In this document: positions 1 to 10,107 of the stretch, in pieces
Layout: the number at the start of each line of letters is the position of its first letter
Numbering within the stretch: position 1 is the stretch's first letter
DNA from: Actinostola sp. cb2023
Lineage: Eukaryota; Cnidaria; Anthozoa; Actiniaria; Actinostolidae
DNA length: 64,000 nucleotides
NCBI GenBank assembly: GCA_033675265.1
Contig: JAUJYZ010000746.1
Location: forward strand, 207,925 to 271,924
Reading direction: 5' to 3'
Translations under genes and position numbers: made by a program
The notes under the pieces: model-generated
Databases searched by the model: none
The model's input: only the letters and a program-made list of their open reading frames with translations
What the model was told of the DNA's origin: nothing

Positions 1-412
1 GAACGACAAACATTTAAGGTCTCCTTGCAATTGATGTATGTAGCAGCCATTTGCCTAGCAATGATAAATCCACCATGATTATAAACTACAGCAAACAATC
101 CACGTGTGTTGTAGGGGTTTCTTACCTTATCACATCACTGTGCATATATTTCTCCATCCTTACAATGGGACTCCGTAATTCTTCAGGAGATATTGGATCG
201 AGTATAGCAGGGTCATGCTGCTCCAGGGCGCATTCTTCTGTGATAAAACCATCCAAAGTTAAAATTCGTCATAACTTTCACGCCCTGACTGAACCAAATC
301 TCGCAGTGAAACGATACGACAAGCTCGAAACTACGATAATATAATGCAAATAACATACCATCATCTTGATCTTCCTCCATATCATCAATATCTTCTACTA
401 AAAACCTTATAT
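1..412 (-). CDS. partial spliced gene, tentatively PPP4R1-like (HEAT-repeat phosphatase regulatory subunit)
   Basis: Three minus-strand exons join in frame: 359..412, 126..237 and 1..54, the last cut by the window edge. Each has a clean acceptor (CCAG, ACAG, CTAG) and the first two have donors GTATGT and GTAAGA. The phases match: one base plus two at the first junction, two plus one at the second. The product has an acidic stretch (EDIDDMEEDQDDEE), then LDPISPEELRSPIVRMEKY, then a segment reading SDVIRQMAATYI. From memory this resembles the N-terminal part of PP4 regulatory subunit 1, an acidic lead followed by a motif like R-L-E-K-Y...R-Q at the start of its HEAT repeats. That family binds the PP4 catalytic subunit. 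The exon structure is well supported; the family assignment is tentative. The start codon is unresolved: either the ATG inside the first exon (MEEDQDD) or an unseen upstream exon. Confidence 0.5.
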
Positions 413-469
413 CTGGAAAGGAAAACGAGTTTTAACGGGGTGAAAGAGCCAAAGACACACACTCGCAAC

Positions 470-490
470 CTTCCCGCCATCTTGGTGAAC
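470..490 (-). promoter_or_regulatory. YY1-like motif, candidate start region of the leftmost gene
   Basis: On the minus strand the sequence reads CACCAAGATGGCGGG, with ATG at 480..478. It matches the AAGATGGCG motif common at metazoan transcription and translation starts, and lies about 65 bp upstream of the first recognised exon. The reading frame from this ATG does not join that exon without a further intron, so it may mark a 5' UTR rather than the start codon. Confidence 0.35.
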
Positions 491-528
491 AGGTCACGTA
501 ATTACATTGCTTCGTGTCTCTAGGGGGA

Positions 529-614
529 GGACTCGAAAGCGACTCGGATCGGACTCGAACTCGGACTCGGTCTCGGACTTGACTCGGACTCGGACTCGGA
601 CTCGGACTCGGACT
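529..614. repeat. hexanucleotide microsatellite (GGACTC)n
   Basis: Imperfect tandem copies of GGACTC run across about 85 bp upstream of the leftmost gene. The coding-looking frame here (Ser-Pro or Arg-Val repeats) is a by-product of the repeat. Confidence 0.85.
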
Positions 615-700
615 GTTGAGTAACATATAATGTTGGGCCACAGGCAGCCCAACCATTGCTTTAAAATAGATCGAAAAATAGACTTGATAAAAATTGTTCC

Positions 701-1153
701 AAATTGAATTTAGCTGAAACTTCATTGAATAATTCTTCAAGGGTGCAATAATCACTAGTTAAAATCTTTTTTCGATATTCCAGAGGGAAGTACTATATTT
801 TTATGAATCTTTAGAGGTGTCAGTGACGTCATCTACTCAACCCAACATTCAGCTCCATACATTTCTTTGTATTTTTTTAGTCAAAATATATCAATGTTTT
901 GTTCAGATAACAGCTCTGCATTGAAGACAACTGGTCAGACAATCAATCCTAAGCACAAATAATGTAAGAAAACTACTTCACCCAAACAGTTTAGCTTCAT
1001 AGAAATAAAATAATTCAAGAAACTAATTACAAAGAAATATATGGAGCGAAGCCGTGTTGATTGTTTGGGTTGAGTAGATGACGTCACTGACACTTCTAAA
1101 GATTCATAAAAATGTAATACTTCCCTTACGAATTTTGAGAAAACACTTTAAAA
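701..1153. mobile_element. foldback element, copy F1
   Basis: The two ends are inverted copies. Around 787-860 the sequence reads GAAGTACTAT...GTCAGTGACGTCATC...CCATACATTTCTTTG; the same text returns in reverse complement at about 1040-1130. A second copy, inverted relative to this one, lies at 4457-4970. The conserved internal block (about 900-1000) includes GAGCTGTTATCTG in reverse. No coding capacity was seen, so this is a non-autonomous palindromic element. Confidence 0.7.
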
Positions 1154-1645
1154 CTTAGACTTTTAAATTAAAAGTGCGCAAGAAGAATTACAAAGACAGA
1201 TGCAAATTCTCAAGCAAATAAAATATTTTTATTCTGTTGTTGATTCGTTACAGTCATACATGTCCAATACTGCTACCGGATTCCGGTGGCCGAAACGTTT
1301 TACAAGTCGATCCGTTAGATATGTTGGCCACAGGGAACCCATCTCGTACAGAGGCTTGGCGGACCTCCCCTCCCCTCCCCTGCCATCAACCCACATGCTA
1401 CCACAGGAATCCCATGATATATTTTTCTGTGAGATTCGTGCCTGGGCTAAATAGTCGGCGAGCGGTACTGTCGGTACTGTTCGTTCCGTTGGAGAATTTC
1501 CCATCAACCCACATGCTACCATCACAAAACTCGTCCATCATTTCAATCATCTAATATATGATATGTCGTTCTACTAAAAACATTCGGCCATCGTTCGCTC
1601 GATCGTTTAAAGTGCTACTTAGACGAACATCGGATGAAATTTAAT
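1154..1645. other. repeat-derived intergenic DNA
   Basis: No gene was recognised. Short open frames here overlap on both strands and share no features of real proteins. The segment 1531-1640 (ATCTAATATATGATATGTCG, then CGTTCGCTCGATCG) recurs at 5052-5118, so it belongs to the same repeat neighbourhood. CACATGCTACCA occurs twice, at about 1391 and 1508. Confidence 0.5.
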
Positions 1646-2114
1646 GTACCGGTCAAATCGAAGCTTCAACATCCCCCCCCCCCCCCCCCCCCCCCCCCCT
1701 TCCCCCGGGCAAACCCCGGGCATTTGACTGTTTATTCTTCCCGGGGGTGGGGAATTTGACCACCGCATGGGAGGGGGTGGGGAATTTGAACAAGTTGCCT
1801 CGATTTCGTGTTATGTGTTCTCGAGAGCTTTCAGTTAAAAATAATCGTTCACACTAGCGATGAAAGCGACGATAATCGCAAGAGACTAGCTGTATTCAGT
1901 GTGAATCAATACGACGTTAAGCAGAATGGAAACCTCGCTCCTGTGTTGTTTTGTGACATTTTAAAGTCTGGTAACGACCTTTGTGAATCTTTGATTCACA
2001 CTAGGTTTTAATTAACGCTCCTTTATACAATTACATGTACGATTACGACGCTAGTGTGAACTAGGCTTTAGAAATCTATCCATATTTATATACATTTAAG
2101 CTTAGCTCGTGCAC

Positions 2115-2404
2115 CATCCTCAGGAACCCAGGGGTATATTCTGTCGCTCGTTACTCGTTCCCAAAGAAATACCCCTGGAAACGAAGTCTGTTGGAGCTTG
2201 TTCCGGAAATCAAAATTCAAAATGGCGGCTGTCCTATTCAAACCAGAAATACTTGATACTGATTGGTCGACCATATAAGGTCGACCAATCAGAAACGAGA
2301 GTAATTTTGACTTCCGGAACAAGTTCCAACAGACTTCGTTCCCAGGGGTATTTCTCTGGGAGCGAGTAACGAGCGACAGAATATACCCCTGGGTTCCCGA
2401 GGAT
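2115..2404. mobile_element. 290-bp Mutator-like MITE with a 10-bp target duplication
   Basis: Long inverted ends (ATCCTCAGGAACCCAGGGG... and ...CCCCTGGGTTCCCGAGGAT) continue inward through TATTCTGTCGCTCGTTACTCG and the AACGAAGTCTGTTGGA block, giving arms of about 120 bp. The same ten bases, GCTCGTGCAC, lie directly on each side (2105..2114 and 2405..2414). A target duplication of 9-11 bp with long TIRs is typical of Mutator/MULE elements. There is no transposase, so it is non-autonomous. The centre contains its own palindrome, TTGGTCGACCATATAAGGTC. Confidence 0.8.
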
Positions 2405-2957
2405 GCTCGTGCACTAGACAAGTAACAAAAGAAGCATGCATGGGACAAAAGCTAAAGAGATTTTAATATTGCGAGATCGATTATTTCATAATACTAACTT
2501 ATATCGCTTGATGTTCGTGTCTCGACGTAGTCACTTTTTCGCTTCAACGACCTTTCACATGCAGGTCATAAGAATTTATATAATACAAGTTATTTGTTAC
2601 TAAAAACTATATTGTGCTGATTAGACTACTAGCTATATGTCGCGGGAGTTGTTACAAAATTCGTTTAGATCAATTGTATTCCTTCCATTGTTTCACATTG
2701 TTTCTCTCTCCGGCACGCATAGTTATTGTTCGTTAGTCATTAAGTAATGTAAATTCACATGTGATTATGTAATGTAAGTAAAAGTATAAATACGCCCAAG
2801 TAACTTGTATCAAGTTCGTTCAGTCAGTCAGTCAGAGTCGACAGTTATATATCAAGAATCAGTTGAACCCATCAACAAGTGAACTCAGTTAAGAATCAGT
2901 TGAACCCCTCAACAAGTAACTTGAGTCAAGGATCGTCCAGAAGGAAAAGCTTAAAAG

Positions 2958-3776
2958 CAGGGGCGTAGCGTGCATATACGCACGTACGCACGTGCGTACA
3001 ATTTAAAATCCTTAATATATGTATATATTATAAAAAACATAAAAATATTTAAAATAAAATGAAATCTAAGACAAAATCTTAACAGCTCACGGCAGATTAC
3101 TTGCTGGAAACTACTCGCAGAAGGCAGGAAAATGCTATTTTGGAGACCCTATACCTCAAAAAAAATTTCGGGGAGCATACCCCCTACGAGCTCGCATCTT
3201 CGCCGCTCGTCAGATTGTGTCCCCAGTAAATTTCCCCTTTCAGTCAGTTATTGTAGGCATGTATAATGATGATTGTAGTTAGTACGGTCTCAAACAAAAT
3301 AAATACCAAAAAACTGGTTTCGCCTCGGGTTATTATGTCGCTATATATAACGGTAGCGGTATATATAATCCGTTTACATAAATCCTTTACATAACCTTTA
3401 CATAAATCCTTTACATAACCTTTACATAAATCCTTTACATAACCTTTACATAAATCCTTTACATTAGCTTTACATAAATCCTTTACACAACCAATACTCA
3501 TAAATCATTTACACAACCTTTACATAAATCCTTTTCTGAATCCTTTATATAACCTTTACATGCATAAATCCCCCCATAAAACTGAGTGATGAATGCATTT
3601 TACTATGTATTTATGTAGCGAGAAAGTCCGCTGGAAAACGAAGAAAATGGTATTTCCAAGGCTCTAGATTTCTAAATTTTCAGGGGGGGGCATGCCCCTC
3701 ACCCCCCTAGAAGCTCACGCCTTCGGCGCTCGTTGCTATGTGCGTACATTGCCAAAAAAAGCACGCTACGCCCCTG
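2958..3776. mobile_element. 819-bp non-autonomous DNA transposon with TIR CAGGGGCGTAGCGTGC
   Basis: The 16-bp ends CAGGGGCGTAGCGTGC (2958..2973) and GCACGCTACGCCCCTG (3761..3776) are perfect inverted repeats. AAAAG flanks both sides (2953..2957 and 3777..3781), but no clear 8-bp duplication is seen. The CAGGG start resembles hAT-type ends; the superfamily is unproven. Two diverged direct copies of a G-rich block with CTTCGCCGCTCG or CTTCGGCGCTCG sit at about 3130-3210 and 3640-3740, as if a second copy's 3' end had been captured. Confidence 0.65.
3372..3566. repeat. 24-bp minisatellite inside the 2958-3776 element
   Basis: Alternating TTTACATAAATCC and TTTACATAACC give a 24-bp period for about seven to eight copies that decay toward the right. 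The apparent minus-strand repeat peptide (Val-Lys-Asp-Leu-Cys-Lys-Gly) is a by-product. Confidence 0.8.
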
Positions 3777-4456
3777 AAAAGTACAAGTGAAGAACAACAA
3801 GTTAAAGTACAAGTGAAGTACAACAACTTTAAAGTACAAGTGAAGTACAACGTACAATACAAGTAAAGTACAAGTTATCTACAAGACAAGTATAATATAC
3901 GACAGTGGATATATTCGACTACAAGTCTGCTGCACCGCGTTATTAACAAATCTAGCTAGAGTACTTTTAAAAGCAGTCAAGCACAACTACAAGAAGGCCA
4001 CAAGAAACTACTTTGGACAGCGACAGAACACGTCAACGTAAGACAAAATTGTAAAAAGACAAACACTTATAATTAGTTAGTATCGTATCTTTACTCGTTT
4101 AATTTAACTTTAGTATTTTTTTCGTTAGTCAATACTTTCTTTATTTAATTTCAGTTAACGTTATCAGCGTAATTAAGTCGCGTAATAAATTCCTTGAATG
4201 TATATATGGTCCCGGAATTGTTTTGTTTTGTATTGTATTGTTTCGGACAACGTGGGCCCTGTCATGTGATTGATATTGTCACAGGAGTATAGTGGCGGAA
4301 CGCCTAAAATGACCCTGGGGTGGGGCATATGAACGACTTTTTGGACCGGGGGAGGGGAATTTGAACAACCCAAAATCCAAAAGTTCAAATGCCCGGGGTT
4401 TTCCCGGGGGGGGGGGGGGGGGATGTTGAAGCTTCGATTTGACCGGTACATAACTT

Positions 4457-4970
4457 AGCTGAAACTTCACTGAAATAATCTCAAAGAGCCATACATGCAA
4501 TTACTGGTTAATGTGTTTTCTCAAAATTCCTATGGGAAGTATTACATTTTTTATGAATCTTTAGAAGTGTCAGTGATGTCATGCTGACTCAACCCTAACA
4601 ATCAACACAGCTTCGCTCCATACATTTCTTTCTGTTTAGTTTCTTGAATTATTTTATTTCTATGAAGCTAAAAGTTTGGGTGAAGGAGTTTTCTTACATT
4701 ATCTATGCTTAGGATTGATTGTCTGACCAGTTGTCTTCAATGCAGAGCTGTTATCTGAACAAAATATTGAGATGTTTTGACTCACAAAATACAAAGAAAT
4801 GTATGGAGCTGAATGTTGGGTTGAGTAGATGACGTCACTGACACCTAAGGATCCATAAAAATATAGTACTTCCCACTGGAATATCGAAAAAAGATTTTAA
4901 CTAGTTATTATTAGCCCCTTGAAGAATTATTTAATGAAGTTTCAGCTAAATTAAATTTCGATCGATTTTC
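4457..4970. mobile_element. foldback element, copy F2
   Basis: Both ends carry TAGCTGAAACTTCA in inverted orientation (4457 onward and about 4950-4966). The block GTCAGTGATGTCATGCTG...CCATACATTTCTTTC near 4570-4630 returns inverted at 4790-4850. The interior (TTGTCTGACCAGTTGTCTTC) matches copy F1 in the opposite orientation. Confidence 0.7.
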
Positions 4971-4988
4971 GTCTAAGTAGCACTTTAA

Positions 4989-5209
4989 TAGCTGTGGCGA
5001 AGATAGAGTATGTTTACATCGAAATAATCGACATCACAACTAACTCATCGATCATTTCAATCATCTAATATATGATATGTCGTTCTAAAAACATTCGGCC
5101 TTCGTTCGCTCGATCGTTAGCTGTGGCGAAGATAGAGTATGTTTACATCGAAATAATCCACATCACAACTAAACTCATCGATCATTTCAATCATCTAATA
5201 TATGATATG
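4989..5209. repeat. 129-bp tandem duplication
   Basis: TAGCTGTGGCGAAGATAGAG begins at 4989 and again at 5118, and the copies stay nearly identical through TCATCTAATATATGATATG. The second copy is cut at about 5209, where the 145-bp inverted-repeat arm begins. Confidence 0.8.
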
Positions 5210-5352
5210 ACTTTTCTGATGATTTTAAAAATATTATGCAATTGCTTCAAAAATATACCTACTGGCTTATTGATACCTATATAAACATGATTTGGTCATT
5301 TTCAGAGCGATTACACTAGAAAAAGAGCTTGTTTTGCAGTTTGTTTTTCATA
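5208..5352. repeat. 145-bp inverted-repeat arm (partner at 13911..14055)
   Basis: The segment from TGACTTTTCTGATG to TTTGTTTTTCATA reappears in reverse complement at 13911..14055, same length and nearly identical. The pair encloses 8.6 kb of transposon-rich DNA. Confidence 0.85.
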
Positions 5353-5680
5353 GGAGGGGAGGGGACTTGACGATTGCACTGGGAGGGGAGGGGACGTGAC
5401 GATTGGACTGGGAGGGGAGGGGACTTGGCGTTTGGACTGGGAGAGGAGGGGACTTGACGATTGGACTGGGAGGGGAGGGGACTTGACGTTTGGACTGGGA
5501 GAGGATGGGACTTCACGTTTGGACTGGGAGGGGAGGGGACTTGACGGTTGGACTGGGAGGGGAGATGACATTTGGACTGGGATGGGAGGGGACTTGACGT
5601 TTGGACTGGGAGGGGACTTGACGTTTGGACTGTGAGTGGACATGACATTTGGACTGGGATGGGAGTGGACTTGACGTTTG
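5353..5680. repeat. about 30-bp G-rich minisatellite
   Basis: About eleven imperfect copies built on GGGGACTTGACGTTTGGACT and GGGAGGGGA. The plus strand is very G-rich. Several frames stay open on both strands, giving Pro-Ser-rich or Gly-Trp-rich pseudo-proteins without gene support. Confidence 0.9.
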
Positions 5681-6059
5681 AGATTTGACATATGGATTTG
5701 ACATTTGATTCTATTCCACAATAGGAACACACGGAATAAACACTTTGATACTTTTATTTCAGCACATTTAAAATTCCGAACTCTTTTTTGTAACTTTATT
5801 ATGATACAACAAGGAATATTGTTTCATTTTACAGTGGACAGTAGCTGTGTGACAGCGATATAGGGATGTTATTCCGTGTATTCATATTCTGGAATAAGGT
5901 GAATCAAGAGAAAATGAGGTAAGAGAAGGAATCCCTGGTACCCCATCATGTGCCCCGTTAATTCTATTTTTAGATCGATTTTTAGCTTTAGTTACCATGC
6001 ACGCGCAACCACTCTTGACTTGTAGAATTTTAAAATACTCAACCTTACCTTGGTTTTTC
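5681..6059. other. intergenic DNA with one inverted-repeat arm
   Basis: No gene was recognised. The segment 5903-5990 (AGAGAAAATGAGGTAAGAGA, then GTGCCCCGTTAATTCTATTT) is repeated in reverse complement at about 9652-9750, so it is one arm of a dispersed or inverted repeat. Confidence 0.5.
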
Positions 6060-6190
6060 CTTTTCAAATTTTTAAAGCTTATTTAGTGTTTTATATTTTT
6101 CTTTTTATAGTCTTGTAAAGCGCTTTAGAATATTTATAATTTTAGCGCTATATAAATTTCAATTATTATTATTATTATTATTATTATTCA
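6060..6190 (+). mobile_element. 3' tail of an L2/CR1-type LINE or derived SINE
   Basis: The sequence GTAAAGCGCTTTAGAA...TTAGCGCTATATAAATTTCA followed by (ATT)n matches the 3' end typical of L2-type LINEs, which carry a conserved stem and short simple-repeat tails instead of poly(A). Only this tail is present. Confidence 0.6.
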
Positions 6191-6379
6191 AAAACTTTTT
6201 ATTTTTTGCCATTAAAAAGAAAAGCAAAAGACTACACAGCTTCTGCTCCAAGAAAACAAAGCAGTGGTCGCACGATTTCTATGATGTTTACATGCAAAGT
6301 CTGCACTGAATACAAATACAAAACTGAGCGAAACAATATCGTCAACTCTCGGAGAAAAGGCCACAATTTAATTCTCTAA
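6191..6379. other. no gene recognised
   Basis: AT-rich unique-looking DNA between a LINE tail and a MITE. No ORF, repeat or splice-supported exon was seen. Confidence 0.4.
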
Positions 6380-6613
6380 TACCCCGTTCACACCAAACCT
6401 TGTTTAGTTAAACTGAGTTTATTCTCGCTTCTCTAATTCGAGGGCATTTGATTTCACAAGAATAAAACTACCTGGAATTTCTACTGTGCAACAGAAAGGA
6501 CAGTTTACCAGCAGTTTTGTGCCAAAGGTTGCATGGCGTTTGTAGATAATTTCCTAAAACCCGTTTAGTTAAACCACCTTAAACCATGTTTAAGCCTTGG
6601 TATGAACGGGATA
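6380..6613. mobile_element. 234-bp MITE with TAA target duplication (PIF/Harbinger-like)
   Basis: The ends TACCCCGTTCACACCAA and TTGGTATGAACGGGATA are imperfect inverted repeats, flanked by TAA on both sides (6377..6379 and 6614..6616). A 3-bp TWA-type duplication is usual for PIF/Harbinger elements. The subterminal TTTAGTTAAAC repeats are also inverted. There is no coding capacity. Confidence 0.7.
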
Positions 6614-7031
6614 TAAGACTATGCATTGAAGGATTTTACGAATACTCAGGCGAATTGAGCAAAATTAAGGTGCTACAAATATAAACTACACAACGGTCAA
6701 AGTCAAAGCAATCACGAAAACAAACTCTAAAGTTAAAGTGGTCTTACCGGCACTTGTATTCAACAATTACGAAGTCCAAGCCGTTATTCTCAGGTTGGAA
6801 AACACGAAGGAAACTTTACAAGAGCCAACATCACCAAAAATTTGAAGCACCAGCCATATTGTGGACATGAAAATTTAATTCAACCATCTGCAGTCCTACA
6901 AGACGCCGGCTACAACAAAACGACTCCTTGCACTTTTTATTAATATCGGTTTTCTCTGTCGAAGGACATGGCAAACTGAAGCTGTTTTCCTCTAATTAGA
7001 ATCGTCTCAAGTGTCCCAAATTCACAATAAT
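6614..7031. other. no gene recognised
   Basis: About 400 bp of AT-rich DNA between a MITE and a Helentron-like element. No convincing ORF or repeat was seen. Confidence 0.4.
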
Positions 7032-7839
7032 TACTCGGGCCCTTCCGAAGGAAGCCCGAGTTATAAAATGGGTGTTAGTAGTAGTAGTCGTAGTTTTGTT
7101 CGGTCAAAGAATGAAGAAAGTATGCGACGTATTTAATCGTATCGAGTTTCAAGATTACTCAGCAGATAAGAAAAAACAAACGACACACAGGACTCAAGTA
7201 GATTATGAATCTTAGTTTTGAAAGCAACATGTCGTTAATAACCCGTTACTGAGCAGCTTCGTATTATGTCTCTGAAGCTAGAGAGCAAGGGTTTGATTTT
7301 TCAGTAGATTTTGTTTTGATAGCTAATCTCGCTTTGCTTGCTGCCTGACTGTCGTCACGCGCCGCGAAAAACCGTTTAAAAAGTATCCGTTAGTAAAACG
7401 AACTGACACATTTCTCAGATATATAATGATGGATGTTTATTCGATTCGACGTTTGAAAAATTCAGAAGGAAAAGAAATCGTAGAAATCGTACTTCAAAAC
7501 TTCATCAAAGCAAAGGTAAACAAGGTCAATGTCCGAAATTTGGGTTCATGCCAAAGTAGTTTTAATAGCCTATTTATATACTTGAGGTTGCATATTCATG
7601 GCGCCACAAACATGTAAAATAGAAGTATTGTTCGCTCAGGGCAGATACTGATAGTGCTAAGTGATCGTATTCGACGACTAGAAGTGAAAGAAGCAGTTGA
7701 CCTGTGCAGAAGAGAAATTATGTTGTATCCAAGGCAAGCCATCCATCAGTTCCTCTTAAATACGCTCTCACATACAAACGCATACGCCGATTCGTGTGGG
7801 CCCACTCTAAAAGATGTTGAGCGTTTTCGACAGGGCCTT

Positions 7840-7965
7840 TACATGAACTCATCAAAAGCAAATCAATTGAACTCAAAGTCAAAAGGTAATCAATTGAACT
7901 CAAGCTCAAAAGCAAATCAAATGAACTCAAGAACTATAATACAAATGAACTCTAATGTTGACTTA
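7840..7965. repeat. 27-bp tandem repeat (about four copies)
   Basis: Copies built on GAACTCAAGCTCAAAAGC and AAATCAATT repeat about four times before decaying. They give a Lys/Asn/Gln/Ser-rich open frame (7654-8133) that I regard as non-genic. Confidence 0.7.
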
Positions 7966-8022
7966 AATGTGAACTCAACTGAGTACTGCCTAGCCAAGCA
8001 TGTATACCACAACTTGAAGCCA

Positions 8023-8929
8023 CATTACCAGAAATTACGGACATCTGACGTCACGGTATTAGTTTTCAGTACGATCGACATTTCAAAATGGCCGCTCAAT
8101 AACACAAAGAAATGTATGGGACTTCAAACATAATTTGAAATTTTGACATTTATACAGCTTTGAATTTTAGGTGCCGACCTCCAGATGTAAAATATAGTCT
8201 TTATAACATATTCTGTGAACATTTTTGCATCGTTTAATTCATTCTACTGGCCGCAAAATGGATCCAAAACAACAACGAATATTGACAATACATGACCCTT
8301 AATTCGAGCGAAAAGGTTTTACCTGCATTACTTTCCGAGCTTTAAACTTTCGATGATTGCATGGATCCATCGGTGCCGACATCTCAAACATTGCCTCAAC
8401 TCACAGTAAGTCCAAATCCGTCAAAATAATATGATTTCGATGATATAAAAGGCCGCAAACCACAAGTGAAAAAGCACTATTTCTCGGAGGCCTTGAGCAA
8501 ACATCTGAGCTGTTGAATGTCCTGAAATCACCAAGAAATCATCCAAAATATAGCAATTTTCGCCGTTTGATTCGGCCATTTTACAAGAACTTAGTAGCCT
8601 GGTAGTTTTATGTGTGATACTGCTGTTCAAAGAAGGTGAAGGCTCCTAAAAGCGGGAAATTCAAACTCATAGTTCATGGATTGGGTTTCCTGTGTTCTTT
8701 TTAAGTGCCAAGAGTGAGTCGTTCGTACTCTGTGCCGAGCGTAAGCAAGCTCTTCAATATTAAATCTATCAACCACAACACAAACGCTTGGTATTTCTAA
8801 ACAAACTTAGAGTAGTTTGGTTTTGATAAATTGATTTATTTTGATATAAATTCGAGGAGAATTTCGGACTGCCAGTAGACCGCTGGTCATAATATCGCGG
8901 GAGTAAAATGTCCGTAATTTCTGGTAATG
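8023..8929. mobile_element. 907-bp element with 22-bp perfect TIRs nested in Helentron A
   Basis: 8023..8044 (containing CCAGAAATTACGGACAT) and 8908..8929 (containing ATGTCCGTAATTTCTGG) are exact inverted copies over 22 bp. No transposase was seen between them. The target duplication is not resolved: the flanking TTA/TAA is part of the inverted repeat. Confidence 0.6.
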
Positions 8930-9456
8930 AGATGTACTGATTCAGAAGTGTGATTCCAACATGGACAAATCCAAAGGTGAGAAAACAACTTTGAAATCGC
9001 ATCAAGAAGAACACAAATCTGAGGCGAAAATGAAGTCAATCCTTGTTTACATTCTGTTTATATTTTTTATTGTGTTAATGCTGTTAAAAATAGTATTTTT
9101 CTATATCAAAGAGAGAGTTTTAAGTATGTAACTTTAGCGTATTTATCGCGAAGCAAACGAAGCAAAGGAGAGAGAATTTAAACTAGCGAGTAACTAGTAT
9201 GGGCTTTAATCTTTAATCACAGCGTGTGTGACATATGTGAGAGGAGCGTTTCTTTCCTTCAAGTTGGAAAGGAAACATAAAAGTGTTATACGTTCGACTC
9301 GGAGTTAACCCCGAATTTCGTACATTGAACTTGCTTAGTCCGTGGCGTTGATGATGGCCTATTTGCTTTGATGAAGTTTTGAAGTACGATTTTTACGATT
9401 CCTTTTCCTTCTCAATTTGTCATAATGCCCGAGTGTACGCTCATTGAGCGTCTTGT

Positions 9457-10107
9457 TTCAGTCAAATCCCAAAAGGATAATTTGGTAAAATCCTTTATTG
9501 AGTTTTCGAAGTAAAAATTTGTAAAATGTTCGAGAAAGTTGAGAAGATTTTCTTCGCTCACTTCGCTCAATGTTGACTTTTCATTTCAAAGCCGTGCGTA
9601 ACGGCCTGCGCGAACTCGCCTTATATGATCTGGCCAATCACGTTCCGTTCTAAAGATAGATTGATTCTAAAAATAGAATTAACGGGGCACATGATGGGTC
9701 AAGAGCCCAATACCAGGAATTCCTTCTCTTACCTCATTTTCTCTTGGGTGAATCGAATGCACCCTTAAAATGGGCTTTTTTGTGTGTTAGAAGTGTCCAG
9801 TCCATCCTGGCCACAGCATTTCATTCGAAAAAAGTCGATTTGCTGGTCCGTTATTAGAGTAAACGAACTGAAAGCAGGTCAGAACACTGATAGATTGCCA
9901 TTCTATTACATATCAAAAGCTCTTGATTGAGCGAATCAAAAAAGTATTTTATTTTCGACTGAAACCAAGTCTTGGTGATCGATTACGGGACTTGTTGCCT
10001 TGCCTAGTGAGCACTCAAAATATATCGATCCCAAAACACACTAAATAGTCCTCTAGTTATCCTAAATTAAACACCTCACAGCACTCAAACAACTACTAAT
10101 CTTTATT
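9457..10107. other. intergenic DNA with one inverted-repeat arm
   Basis: No gene was recognised. The stretch 9652-9750 is the inverted partner of 5903-5990 (GAATTAACGGGGCACATGAT, then TCTTACCTCATTTTCTCTTG). The rest looks unique. Confidence 0.45.

Larger units (their letters stand above)
2640..4200 (+). mobile_element. LTR-like stretch interrupted by a TIR element (tentative)
   Basis: A TATA box (TATAAAT, 2785..2791) is followed by CAGTCAGTCAGTCAG and by duplicated lines of AAGAATCAGTTGAACCC. After an inserted TIR element (2958-3776) the pattern resumes with tandem GTACAAGTGAAGTACAAC and ends near an AATAAA at about 4184. Together this is the layout of a solo LTR (U3 promoter, R, polyadenylation signal). 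I could not define its TG..CA borders or a target duplication, so the call is weak. Confidence 0.25.
1646..4449. mobile_element. 2.8 kb element with 27-bp perfect TIRs next to poly-C/poly-G tracts
   Basis: 1646..1672 and 4423..4449 are perfect inverted copies (outer bases GTACCGGTCAAATCGAAGC). Immediately inside lie a run of 27 C at 1673-1699 and a run of 17 G at 4406-4422. Beyond these, a weaker inverted similarity continues, with CCCCGGGCATTTGA on the left and TCAAATGCCCGGGG on the right. No transposase was seen; the interior holds other repeats (a Mutator-like MITE, a CAGGGGCGTAGCG element and an LTR-like stretch). Foldback copies F1 and F2 flank it on either side in inverted orientation, so the unit could also be a larger inverted duplication. 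Confidence 0.6.
7032..9456 (+). mobile_element. Helentron/Helitron2-like non-autonomous element A
   Basis: The left end reads ACTCGGGCCCTTCCGAAGGA then GCCCGAGTTATAAAAT, a palindrome (7033-7061) followed by a short (GTA)n tract. The right end carries GCCCGAGT (9427..9434), the inverse of the left ACTCGGGC, then a hairpin ACGCTC-ATT-GAGCGT (9437..9451) and CTTGTT. A terminal repeat matched to a subterminal one, with a hairpin just before the 3' end, is the asymmetric-TIR layout described for Helentrons and their HINE derivatives. No Rep/helicase was seen. The element has picked up a 27-bp repeat and a separate TIR element. Confidence 0.6.

Noticed and set aside
5311..5730. Pro/Ser-rich ORFs on the minus strand and a Gly/Trp-rich one on the plus strand
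   Set aside because: All are translations of the G-rich 30-bp minisatellite.
7654..8133. 159-codon plus-strand ORF
   Set aside because: It spans a 27-bp tandem repeat and runs into another element's TIR; composition is repeat-driven.
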